Below are positions 18,407-26,940 of a stretch of DNA of 26,940 nucleotides, in pieces. The notes below the pieces were generated by a model. The model did not search any database and was not told the origin of the DNA. It was given only the letters and a program-made list of their open reading frames with translations. Both the position numbers and the translations under genes were made by a program. The stretch is taken from the NCBI GenBank assembly GCA_001839685.1, contig MLAK01001212.1, positions 1 to 26,940 of the forward strand, given 5' to 3'. Each line of letters opens with the position of its first letter. Position 1 is the first letter of the stretch. The stretch is from Tritrichomonas foetus. Taxonomy: Eukaryota > Parabasalia > Tritrichomonadida > Tritrichomonadidae.

Positions 18407-19492
18407 ATGTCGATACCTACCCCACCGAATTCTATATCAATGTTAATTAAGAAAGGTGTAGAAGCCATAGTTCGACCACCAAGAAAACAATACAAAATAG
18501 AAGATATCCCATTGATTTTTCAAAATGATGATGGAAGAACTTATATCAGACAACCTTTAAATCTAACAAATACAAGAGATCAAAACATTGTAGCTTCATT
18601 ATACTATTCAACAGAAATGAATCCTCTTGGTGGAGGACCGTGCTTAATCTATTTACATGGAAATGCATCTTCTCAAATTGAAGGTCAATTCCTTGTTCCA
18701 AATGTTTGTAAATATAATGTATTTATGCTATGTTTTGATTTTGCAGGCTGTGGAATGAGTGATGGGGAATATATATCCTTAGGTTGGTTTGAAAAACAAG
18801 ATGTTGAATGGATGATGAAAATATTAAAATTATCTTTTAACCTCAGTCCTTTTATCTTATGGGGACGATCAATGGGCGCCTCTGCTGCCATGTTAGCTCA
18901 ATCTCCTGATCTTAAAGGAATTATTGTTGATTCTTCCTTTACATCAGTCCCAGACTTATGTAAATCTATTGCAACAAAAACAAAACTCCCAAAATCTTTT
19001 GTTCCCATAGTAATTTGGATATTGAAAAAAAATGTTGTAAAAACCGCAAATTTTAATATTGATGAAGTTTCACCATTGATGAATGCTAAAAAATCCGAAA
19101 TTCCATTGGTTTTAGGGCATGCTATGAATGATGCTTTTATTCCTTTTGAACAAGGGAAACTCTTATATGATTCATATTTATGTCCAGACAAAATCTTTAT
19201 TCCATTAAACAAAGGTCATAATGGAAGGAGACCAAAATCTTGGTTACAATTATGTATTCAATTTATACTTGATAAATTTAACATTTATATTGATATGGTA
19301 GAAATTGGAACAAGCAATTTAAAAGAAAGTTCATCGATACATTTTGAATCATTTAATGAAATGTGTAATTCTGCGCATTTAAGTATTAAACCAGAAGAAA
19401 GTATATCTGAATTAGAATTGATTGAAAAACTAAATGATATCGAAATAGATTCATCTTATGTATCTGATGACACAATAACTCCCGATCAGTAA
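18407..19492 (+). CDS. Alpha/beta hydrolase (S9/ABHD17-like serine hydrolase)
   Basis: This 361-residue protein carries a complete alpha/beta-hydrolase core. The oxyanion-hole strand is LIYLHGNAS (80-88). The Gly-rich turn is DFAGCGMSDG (111-120). The nucleophile elbow is GRSMG (153-157) with Ser155. The likely acid is Asp242 in GHAMNDAFIP, and the likely base is His271 in NKGHNGRRP. The order and spacing match the cytosolic S9-type/ABHD13-ABHD17-like hydrolases common in trichomonads. The substrate is unknown; depalmitoylase, lipase or peptidase activity are all possible. The C-terminal 80 residues are an acidic, Ser-rich tail after the core. No signal peptide or membrane anchor is seen. The start is the ATG at 18407; one codon further upstream is TTG. 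The stop overlaps TAAAA. Confidence 0.9.
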   Translation: MSIPTPPNSISMLIKKGVEAIVRPPRKQYKIEDIPLIFQNDDGRTYIRQPLNLTNTRDQNIVASLYYSTEMNPLGGGPCLIYLHGNASSQIEGQFLVPNVCKYNVFMLCFDFAGCGMSDGEYISLGWFEKQDVEWMMKILKLSFNLSPFILWGRSMGASAAMLAQSPDLKGIIVDSSFTSVPDLCKSIATKTKLPKSFVPIVIWILKKNVVKTANFNIDEVSPLMNAKKSEIPLVLGHAMNDAFIPFEQGKLLYDSYLCPDKIFIPLNKGHNGRRPKSWLQLCIQFILDKFNIYIDMVEIGTSNLKESSSIHFESFNEMCNSAHLSIKPEESISELELIEKLNDIEIDSSYVSDDTITPDQ

Positions 19493-19870
19493 AAAACTTT
19501 CACAAAGCTCAAGCTGTTATTGAAAGAACTCTGGCAAACAAATTAAACTTGCATCAACAATTATTTAGTGTGTTTGTCTTTACACCTAATACCCCACTGA
19601 TTCGATATATCCAACATTAGTAACTACCAGTAAATAAAATTGTATATTAGTAAGTAAATTGTATATTAGTAAATAAAATTGTATCATCAAAAATTTTTAA
19701 CCTGGAAATGTTGAAATAATTATACAATGATTTTTATTGTTTTGAATATACAAACAAAATTGAATTCAATCATATCACTAGTTAAGACAATCTGGAAAGT
19801 TTTCACATTGTTAAAATAATTGTAAATACACTCTATTTTTTCAGGGAGCATCTGAAGCATCATCAGTAGT
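19493..19870. other. AT-rich spacer with a short tandem repeat
   Basis: This contains the 3' UTR of the hydrolase gene and, at 19629-19695, a three-copy repeat. No intact gene is seen. A minus-strand open frame over 19720-20055 overlaps the RCC1-kinase remnant and is judged a shadow. Confidence 0.5.
19629..19695 (+). repeat. Three-copy ~20-bp imperfect tandem repeat
   Basis: Units of the form AGTAAATAAAATTGTATATT occur three times in a row, the middle copy with small changes (AGTAAGTAAATTG). The third copy ends in GTATCATC. It lies in the 3' flank of the hydrolase gene and just before the RCC1-kinase remnant. Confidence 0.8.
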
Positions 19871-19873
19871 GAA

Positions 19874-21019
19874 GGCAATAAAAAAACTCCAAAACATGTA
19901 GAAAATCTCATCATTAATAACCTCTCTTGTATGTCAACTGGAGATTCATTCACTGTTAATCTGAATAAAGATAGTTCTGTCTTTGGATGGGGAAATAAAA
20001 GCAACTCTGTGGATTTGGTTTTCAAAAAAAGATGCAAAAGTGAAAGTTCCTCCAAAAATAAACCATCTCCTCAAAACATTTGATGTGAAATGTGGTTGTG
20101 GTTTCATTATATTTCTTGCAGAAGAACAAAAAGAAAATAACCTTTTTGAAGAAATAACAATTAGTGAACCTGTAGTTTATCTCTTCTGCTTTTGTGATCC
20201 ATGAAAGGAAAAAGTGGAACCGTGTGCTGGTATTACTTTGGTGACACAAAAAGAATTGAAAGGCTTGTACCATTTCTATTAGGTTTCCCAAACAGATTAA
20301 TTCAATTGGGTGATCAGTTCTTATAATCACAATAAGTGGAGAAACTTATGAGAATTTCAATGAAGAAATTTCGACCAAATAATCTTCAATCTGGAAGTCG
20401 AAAAGATGAGTGTGAGATTATTCATTGATTGAGAATCTTCTTGATGTAACAGTTCGAAAAGTCGCTGGAATTAATATTAATTATATCACTCTTTCTATCA
20501 AAAGTCTTTGCTTGACTCTGTATCGGTAAAAAAGCATTTATTAGAGTTTTACTCCTTCAAACATTAATGGAAATGCAAAAATTGTTGACATGCTGTAGAA
20601 AGCCGGCATTCTATTTTTACTAATACATAATCATGACACTTTTAGGTACATGGAGATGGAATATATTGTCAGACAATGTTCAAAAATGAAGAAGAATCAG
20701 TATCCAAATACATTGATGGTTTAATTGCATCACACTGTGGAAGTGAAATTCACATCTGTCAGAAGCAGGAACATGGATTTTTATGTAAAATAAAAACCAC
20801 ATTATACTAACAAGGTCGATGTTTTTTCATTAGGAATTCTTTTGTTATTTATTTTAACTACCGGGGAAACATTTCAGATTCAACTTGTTGATGTAATATT
20901 TGGAAGAAACTGAATTTAATTGATTTTATAAAAAAATTAATTGATCATGTGTGTCATTTAATCCAGATAATCGTCCAACATTTAAAGAATTATGTGAAAA
21001 CTTCATTTTCAAATCATAA
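19874..21019 (+). pseudogene. Decayed RCC1-repeat / protein kinase gene
   Basis: Collinear fragments in shifting frames spell the remains of an RCC1-repeat protein ending in a kinase domain. From 19874, one frame gives GNKKTPKHVENL, then STGDSFTVNLNKDSSVFGWG, a clear RCC1 repeat. A frameshift near 20020-20040 leads to KDAKVKVPPKINHLLKTFDV and CGCGFIIFLAEEQ, the start of the next repeat, ending at TGA (20202-20204). Much later a frame gives YTNKVDVFSLGILLLFILTTGE (about 20801-20866), which is kinase subdomain IX. Finally NPDNRPTFKELCENF (20960 on) is kinase subdomain XI before TAA at 21017. Between them are many stops. The family makes fused RCC1-kinase proteins in protists. Intact copies elsewhere in the genome are expected. 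The closing TAAAA keeps the usual stop/poly(A) form. Confidence 0.8.
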
Positions 21020-21218
21020 AACCATTACCGATATATATATATTGGTTTCAAAAAGAAATACAGCCCAACCTTCAAATTGACTCTCTTTGAAATTTGATTT
21101 ATTTCTCAAAATTTGAAATTGTGTGAGTAATTCAGAATCACAATTCAAATCCACATATTTTTTTCATAAGTTTATAAATCTAATTGAGTAATTTATCGTC
21201 ATTGTTCATTTTTAGTAG

Positions 21219-21223
21219 TCACA
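21219..21223 (+). promoter_or_regulatory. Possible initiator TCACA before the fucosyltransferase-like gene
   Basis: TCACA matches the trichomonad initiator TCAYW. If its A is the first transcribed base, the leader to the ATG at 21238 is 17 bases, the usual short length in this group. Confidence 0.35.
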
Positions 21224-21237
21224 TTATTTGCCAATCC

Positions 21238-22710
21238 ATGAGCAACAATAATTTCAACGAAGAGAGTTATTCCAAAGAAATCACTGTAATCATATTAACT
21301 TCCACTTTTATTGTTCTCTTCTCATACTTATGTGATTTATGTTTGTATAACATTAAAATCACGAATGAAAACCAAATCATCTTCACATTTGAACAAATAA
21401 GTAATGGCAATGAATTTGCTTCTGATTTTAATAACAATAACCTAACATCAGATGAATTACACAACGCAATAAAATTCTTAAATTTACCGATATGGATAAG
21501 AAGTTACGAACACTGTAATAGTTCAAAAAGTGAAATTAGTTGTCAATCAATCATTAAAGCTTCAGAATCAATTAAATCATGGATAAATACAACAAACAAT
21601 TCGGATTATTCACAATACGTTTACTCATCAGTTCAAAATGGTCTCTCTAATCGTATGGTTTACTTTCTAGGTGCAGTTCTTGGCGCAATTGCACTAAATT
21701 TACCATTATTAATTGATCCTCCACATGAAATTTATAACTATGCAAAAGAAATAAAATACATGCCAGATATTTTAAATATTTGAAATCAATCTGACATCGT
21801 CCATTTATACAATCACACAATTTTTTATAATATCGGCTTTTCCGAAATTGAGAGTATTGTGAAAAGTGATTTCTCAAATTCATCAATTAATTCGGAAAGC
21901 AATAGAACTAATTTTAAAGGTTATACAAATTTCAATAACGATACAATTTTTAATAGCATTACTAATTCTTTTCATCATGGATCGAAATTGAATGTAAAGC
22001 GAAAGAAAAAAATAATATTCGATTTTGGAAGGCAAATGCCTTTTTTTGGATATACTCATCGATTTTATGGTTCGAAATATTATGAATATTTTGGAATTCA
22101 TGCAATTTATTTTGCAGCAAATTTCTTTTTTCGTTTTCCACAATTTATCATTGATGAAAATATAAAGCATTTTGAATCTATTCCGAAAATGATAAAAATT
22201 GTAGGAATTCATGCTCGTTCACATGATAATCATGAAAGATTTATTGGTAATATAGATTTGTTTGCAAAACAATTGAAATTATATCTTACAAGGGATAAAT
22301 TTAAAGGAATGTACTTGATTTCTTTAGCAACCGATTCAAGTCATTATGAAAAGAAGATTAAAAAAGTGTATAAAAATCGAGTAATGACTGTGAATAATGT
22401 GACTAGAAAAGCTGATGCTGATCAATTATCCTCAATCACAGATTTTATTTTCTTGATGTTTTCTGATAGACTTATTGGATCTTATCATTCAACTTATTCA
22501 TCAATGGTTGCAATCATGTCTGGAATTACATTGATTGTTTATGGGAATGACTGGAAATGCTTCGTGAAATATTCGAATTCACAAGTCGGTTTACTGTATT
22601 TCCTCTATCAAAATAAACAAGAGTACTGTCCTTTAGTGAATATGAAAATTAGATTATATTCTAAAGACGAACAGATGATTAGAGCTTATTTTCGCTATTT
22701 AATACTATAA
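21238..22710 (+). pseudogene. Fucosyltransferase-like type II membrane protein gene with one in-frame TGA
   Basis: A single reading frame of 490 positions runs from the ATG at 21238 to TAA at 22708-22710, broken only by TGA at 21781-21783 (position 182). Both sides belong to the same protein. Positions 14-37 form an N-terminal membrane anchor. VQNGLSNRMVYFLGAVLGAI (132-151) resembles the 'NGLGNR' motif of GT37/O-fucosyltransferase-type enzymes. After the stop, VGIHARSHD (322-330), LATDSS (363-368), a D-Q-LSSITDFIFLMFSD run, and GSYHSTYSSM (about 414-423) match the GDP-fucose-binding half of that superfamily. If decoded in full it would be a Golgi fucosyltransferase. The TGA splits the two nucleotide-binding regions, so the truncated product should be inactive. 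A recent nonsense mutation, a polymorphism, or a sequencing error would all look the same. The stop overlaps TAAA. Confidence 0.65.
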
Positions 22711-22963
22711 ATAGATATGTAGAGTGTAGAATCTTATAGATATAGGTAGTATAAATTAGATAATAAATTGTTTGGATGACATGTAATCACATTTTTATAT
22801 CTTTTTTTATTCATTCAGATTTTGTAATTGAGCTATATAGGAACACATTTTCTCATTTGATTATTTTGGGCTTATCTTCAGGCCCAGTTTTGATCATTGA
22901 ATATCAGTATTTACAGATGATCCTATAAATTGAAAAAGTAGTATCAAATAAATAATGTTATAT
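22711..22963. other. Short AT-rich spacer
   Basis: About 250 bases between the fucosyltransferase-like gene and the membrane-protein remnant. Nothing is recognisable beyond a TAGATA-type run near 22713-22760. Confidence 0.4.
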
Positions 22964-23577
22964 CTATATGTGATGCCATAAAGGCAATGATATATTGTAA
23001 ATACCTGGAATGAATATTGCATCAATGATTGGATACCAGAAGAGTGTCCACATTGCCGGGAATAAGTCAATTGGGAGAAAATAAACAACACATGTTGAGA
23101 TTGTATATTTCCAGAGAACATTTTAAACAACTCTATGAATACTTACTATTGATTCAACATCGAATTTACAACAGAAGTGTCAGAAGTATGCTAAGATAGA
23201 AATAGCAATGACAGGATAAATTGGACAATACCAACCACTTCATTATCCATGACTGAATTGCAAAACATAAAACAAAAAACATAGAAAAGACTGGTGAAAA
23301 TTGAACAAAATAAACTAGCTAATGTAAAAAATGCACCATTAAAATAGCTTATTCCAAAGCTCTTTCCAAAATCCCCTTTTACTGACCATATTCCAAAAAC
23401 TACACAATCACATAGAACAAGATATGTTTGGCCATCTTCTCTCGCCAATCAAGTTCATCACTAATACCACACCATTTATCTTCTGAAACATTAATGTTTG
23501 CAAGATAATATTGGCCCTTTGGTCTAGAAGTTTTCTAGATAGGTAACTAATAATGGAGCATGACTAAATTTTTTCAT
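22964..23577 (-). pseudogene. Decayed multi-pass membrane protein gene, family unknown
   Basis: Minus-strand fragments in all three frames line up in order. From an ATG at 23577: MKKFSHAPLLVTYLENF, then (shifted) RPKGQYYLANINVSEDKWCG and DELDWREKMAKHILFYVIV. Another shift gives SFGISYFNGAFFTLASLFC and a run of hydrophobic residues. A further shift gives PVIAISILAYF, a TGA, HFCCKFDVESIVSIHRVV, a TAA, then WKYTISTCVVYFLPIDLF and PAMWTLFWYPIIDAIFIPGIY before TAG at 22964-22966. The pieces are rich in Trp, Phe and Leu and predict several membrane spans. At least three frameshifts and two internal stops show that the gene is dead. A P-type ATPase or another transporter C-terminus is conceivable, but I cannot name the family. 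Confidence 0.5.
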
Positions 23578-23739
23578 AAAAATAGAATTTATCAATAAAT
23601 TTGTATTACATCTTTCAGGGCTTCACACTATTTGTCTCAAATAAAATCTTTGATTGTGTAACAATAAAAACCGTAAAATATAAATGAAAATCGTAGATCA
23701 CAATTTTTATTATAGATAACAGATAAAATAAAATGTGAA

Positions 23740-26700
23740 TTATTTCTTAATTTGAGCAAATAGCTTATCAATTGACAATTCTTTATTGAATTTATCAAAT
23801 GCATTTGTGTGATATTCATTATTATCAAAATTTGGAAATGAAATGTCATGCGTTTCAAATTCATTCAACAGCTGAGTCATTCTTTCTTTTTGTTCAAGAT
23901 CCAAAATTTTTGAATTCATTGGGGTTCTTCGTTGATTTACCGACTTAAACAAGTTGGGTTTGATTTTTGTTTGATTGCTATTTCCTCTGATAACTTGTGT
24001 ATCAGCTTGTTTTCTTGGTGAATAAACAGCCAACATTTTCAAATCATCTTCAATATTCAAATTCCTTTGTGATAAATATTTTGTCTGGATTGGACTCTTT
24101 GGTGCACGTGGCGACTCACTTTTCTGATTATTTCTTAAAGTTTTCTCTGGTTTTCCGATTTCAACACTTCTCAATTTAATTCCATCATTCTCCAAATTAT
24201 TATAGAGAGTTGTGGAACCCTTCAAACTCTTTGGAGTATTTTGAAAATTGGAACGAACATTAGAATTAAGAACATTGGTTGAATGAACAATATCATTCGA
24301 TGAAAGATTGGTGGAATGAATAAATGAAGAAGAATTCTGGGTAGAAAGATTTTGAAGTGTATTTGTTTGGAAGTCGCTTGGAATTGTGTTATATGGAAGA
24401 GTGTGAGTTTGGGAAATGGATATATGGTGAGAAATTATATTCATATTTTGAATTTGTGTTGATTTCCTCATTGGAATATTAAAATTAATTATCTTCAAAT
24501 TTTTAATGTCGCTTTTTTCGAAATAGTCTGGAAAAGGAAAAACATCATGTGGGAAGTATCTAAATAGTTGAGAAGGTTTGTCAAAATATGAGTGACGAGA
24601 TATTTTCGATTTATCAATGATACAAAACAATTTTGTGAATTGGTCGAAGGTTTTTTGATCAATTTGATTATTTTCTTTCAAATATTTCAAGTCGGCAATT
24701 GGAAAACTGACTTTTGTGATGGTTTGGGTAAATCTGATGTCTGATAGAAAATCTTTGTATTTTTTTCCGTCTTCAGGGAATAGTTTATCAAAAGCTAAAA
24801 TTTTCAAAGGTGTCACATCTTTGACTAAAGAGTGAATTTTTGATAAAAACTCAGTACCACTTTTCGAATATGAAATATCCAGAATTTCCAAAGAGTGGTG
24901 ACCAATGCAGGCGTCAAGAATTGGACCAATTTTATTTCCAAGATAATTATTTTTATTTCCTCTTAATGATAAGAATTTCAAAGTCTGGGAATTTGAAATC
25001 AAATTTGATAGTAAAATTACATTTTGCTCAATTGTGTCCTTATTATCTCTTTTATAACTAAAGCATTCATTCAGTGAAAGTGATGATAAGTTATTGCTTT
25101 GAATTAGCATTTCGAATAATTTTTCAGATAATGGATTTCCATCCCAATTCAATGAACCAAAATGAATTTCACATTGATTTGTGTATTCGTAAAATAGATC
25201 GAATACTTTAATGAATTCTTCCTTTGTAGCAACAGCACGAGCTAATGATAGATTAACAGTTTCAATATTTAAATTGTCATTAATTTGAGAATATTGACAG
25301 AATTGATGATTCACATTTAAACTCAGATTATTAAATACAAATCTCAAAAATGATGTAAAACAGTTATCATTCCAGGAAATATCATCTGCTTTGATTGTAT
25401 TCAAGAATGGTGGAAAAGACAAGCTCTGATCAATTTCTTTAAAGCATAAATTCCCACTTATATTGAAAAAGCATAACTTTAGAATATTATTTTTCGCTAT
25501 TTCTTCAAAAACAGTAGAAATTTCAAGATCACATTGTGCCAATGATAAACTATGTAAATTCCTTGCTGCTTGGAATAAAACAGACAAGTTTAGACCAATT
25601 GTTCGATCAAGATTTAAAGAATATAAATTATTGCATATATCTGTTCTTAAAAATGAGGTGAAAATGTATCCGATTGAATCTTTTCGAACCGCATTATGAA
25701 ATCCCAAACTGTTGATATTTGAATTTAAAACGCATTCGGCTAATGTGTCAATGTCTGATATTGTTAATTTTGTATTTTGGAAATCAAGAGCAACTAAGGT
25801 ATGGTTCTTATTAAGATAAATTGATCGTACAAATGTATCGAAATTGTCTCGATGTTGTCCAGAAACTGATAATTTCTTCAAATAATTTTTTTCTTCAAAA
25901 AGGTGAGCTAAAAGTGCGAAGGTATCAAACCCTTTGATATCAGGAATACTTAATTCTTCAATATTTTTCATTAATGGTAAAGAATTGATAAAAGCTGGTG
26001 CAAAATTTTCAAGATCATTAAAAATATTCATATTTACACTATGTTGTGAATGTGTTAATACTTTTTGGGCTTTCAAAAAATTATGTTCATTAATTACAGC
26101 GTTGATGTAACAAAGAGAGAGCATTTTCATTCGAGCTAAGATTGAAATTGATGTTGGCTCAACAGTCAAATCGAATTTCTTTAAATAATTAATTTCATCT
26201 TCCTCATTTTCTTGATTTTCCTTAACTTTTTCTGGTGATTCAGTAATTTTATTCATTTTTCCGGATGTTTCGAATATGTTTTCTTTTGAATTTTCATTAT
26301 TGTTGCAACTAGCATTTATTTTATTATGATAAGAATAATAAATTTCTTTAATTTCTTTAATGTTTTTAATCTTTTTGAATTCCTTGAATTCTTTCGTTTT
26401 TTGGAATTCTTTCAAAAATGAATGAAGATCAAGTTTATTGTATTCCGATGGAATCAAAACACGCTGAACAATATCAACAATCATACTAATGATGGATGTT
26501 GATGCTTTTGAAAGATCAAAAACAATATTATTATTTTCCATAAATGTGAGTTTTATCGTCTTTTCAACTTTACAAATGCCTTGAATTAATACCCACTTTC
26601 CTGTTTGCAATAAATAACCGGTCGGATACTCGCGAATGTCAATTCCCAAATCAGATAATAATAAAATGGCCGATTGTTTTTTACCATTGATTGTTGCCTT

Positions 26701-26775
26701 GACTGAATATGTTCCGAAGACGATGCATCCTGTCGAATTGGTAATTTTAGTCGCTTTTTCGAAGGGGGAAATCAT
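23740..26775 (-). CDS. CARMIL-like protein: N-terminal PH-type domain and leucine-rich repeats
   Basis: This 1011-residue protein begins with a PH-like domain (about 15-110). It has the beta-strand pattern IVFGTYSVKAT, SAILLLSDLGIDIRE, KWVLIQGICKVEKT and a closing amphipathic helix. A Lys/Glu-rich linker follows (about 125-200). Leucine-rich repeats of the long ribonuclease-inhibitor type span about 270-700, for example LKKLSVSG, LVALDFQNTKL, LYSLNLDRT, LHSLSLAQCDL, LSSLSLNECF, LKFLSLRGNKN and LEILDISYSK. The last 250 residues are Ser/Asn-rich and disordered. This layout is that of CARMIL (LRRC16) proteins, which bind capping protein and membranes to promote actin growth. I could not verify a capping-protein-interaction motif. 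The start is the ATG at 26775, with TCATA 10-14 bases upstream; a longer frame would start at TTG. The stop is TAA. Confidence 0.8.
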   Translation of the reverse strand: MISPFEKATKITNSTGCIVFGTYSVKATINGKKQSAILLLSDLGIDIREYPTGYLLQTGKWVLIQGICKVEKTIKLTFMENNNIVFDLSKASTSIISMIVDIVQRVLIPSEYNKLDLHSFLKEFQKTKEFKEFKKIKNIKEIKEIYYSYHNKINASCNNNENSKENIFETSGKMNKITESPEKVKENQENEEDEINYLKKFDLTVEPTSISILARMKMLSLCYINAVINEHNFLKAQKVLTHSQHSVNMNIFNDLENFAPAFINSLPLMKNIEELSIPDIKGFDTFALLAHLFEEKNYLKKLSVSGQHRDNFDTFVRSIYLNKNHTLVALDFQNTKLTISDIDTLAECVLNSNINSLGFHNAVRKDSIGYIFTSFLRTDICNNLYSLNLDRTIGLNLSVLFQAARNLHSLSLAQCDLEISTVFEEIAKNNILKLCFFNISGNLCFKEIDQSLSFPPFLNTIKADDISWNDNCFTSFLRFVFNNLSLNVNHQFCQYSQINDNLNIETVNLSLARAVATKEEFIKVFDLFYEYTNQCEIHFGSLNWDGNPLSEKLFEMLIQSNNLSSLSLNECFSYKRDNKDTIEQNVILLSNLISNSQTLKFLSLRGNKNNYLGNKIGPILDACIGHHSLEILDISYSKSGTEFLSKIHSLVKDVTPLKILAFDKLFPEDGKKYKDFLSDIRFTQTITKVSFPIADLKYLKENNQIDQKTFDQFTKLFCIIDKSKISRHSYFDKPSQLFRYFPHDVFPFPDYFEKSDIKNLKIINFNIPMRKSTQIQNMNIISHHISISQTHTLPYNTIPSDFQTNTLQNLSTQNSSSFIHSTNLSSNDIVHSTNVLNSNVRSNFQNTPKSLKGSTTLYNNLENDGIKLRSVEIGKPEKTLRNNQKSESPRAPKSPIQTKYLSQRNLNIEDDLKMLAVYSPRKQADTQVIRGNSNQTKIKPNLFKSVNQRRTPMNSKILDLEQKERMTQLLNEFETHDISFPNFDNNEYHTNAFDKFNKELSIDKLFAQIKK

Positions 26776-26940
26776 CAAAGACGTTATGATTCGGACCAAA
26801 TATGTTCACAAATTAACGGAATTGGCAAGGTGAATATTTCCACGTTACGATAGAATGTGACTTTATTTGGTAATTATTGAATATACAGTCATTCCCGATT
26901 GGTTTTCTGAGTATTTCGATTGGGTTTCCTAGAAAAAGTG
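26776..26940. promoter_or_regulatory. Upstream region of the CARMIL-like gene
   Basis: On the minus strand, TCATA at 26785-26789 matches the TCAYW initiator and would give a leader of about 12 bases. Nothing else is identifiable before the window edge. Confidence 0.4.

Noticed and set aside
19720..20330. Two minus-strand open frames of about 100 codons
   Set aside because: They lie antisense to the recognisable RCC1 fragments and contain no family signature.
21781..21783. Selenocysteine or reassigned TGA in the fucosyltransferase-like gene
   Set aside because: No other gene in the window uses in-frame TGA, no selenoprotein feature is visible, and the residue is not at a catalytic redox site.
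23100..23170. GTAAGT on the minus strand, considered as an intron donor
   Set aside because: No trichomonad-type branch/acceptor (ACTAACACACAG-like) follows, and the surrounding frames already contain stops, so decay explains it better.

Overview
The window looks like nuclear DNA of an AT-rich parabasalid protist, most likely a Tritrichomonas-type trichomonad. This is inferred from style and gene content, not from a database match. The genes are long, intronless eukaryotic ORFs with extremely AT-rich spacers. There are no bacterial-style operons and no convincing trichomonad intron signals. There is a DUF3447 ankyrin-type protein of the kind expanded in trichomonads. All ten intact genes end in TAA, and in about half of them the stop is part of TAAA, the trichomonad poly(A) signal. 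Several start codons have a trichomonad-like initiator (TCAYW) a few bases upstream.

Layout, left to right: the 5' portion of a 5S rRNA gene (minus strand, cut by the window edge); a coiled-coil/Asn-rich protein (-); a small protein with a CxxC...CxxC knuckle and an acidic tail (+); a large composite TA/CA/A microsatellite; a protein kinase-like protein lacking the catalytic Asp (-); a large RhoGEF (DH-domain) protein (-); a DUF3431-like type II membrane protein (+); a DUF3447 ankyrin-type protein (+); ethanolamine-phosphate cytidylyltransferase (-); a 1.9 kb decayed stretch; a DEDDy 3'-5' exonuclease joined to five C2H2 zinc fingers (+); an alpha/beta hydrolase (+); a decayed RCC1-kinase gene (+); a fucosyltransferase-like type II membrane protein split by one in-frame TGA (+); a decayed multi-pass membrane protein gene (-); and a CARMIL-like PH + leucine-rich-repeat protein (-).

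The genes are singly transcribed units. Themes recur but no pathway cluster is evident: Rho/actin control (RhoGEF, CARMIL-like protein), Golgi-type glycosylation (DUF3431-like, fucosyltransferase-like), phospholipid synthesis (ECT), and kinase signalling (a probable pseudokinase and a dead RCC1-kinase). From about 14.5 to 23.7 kb, intact genes alternate with gene remnants at different stages of decay.

The most interesting items are the exonuclease/five-zinc-finger fusion with perfectly uniform finger spacing, the predicted pseudokinase, and the single in-frame TGA in an otherwise intact 490-codon reading frame. Start codons were chosen as ATG only; several longer frames would have to begin at TTG or GTG, which is not expected in this nucleus.
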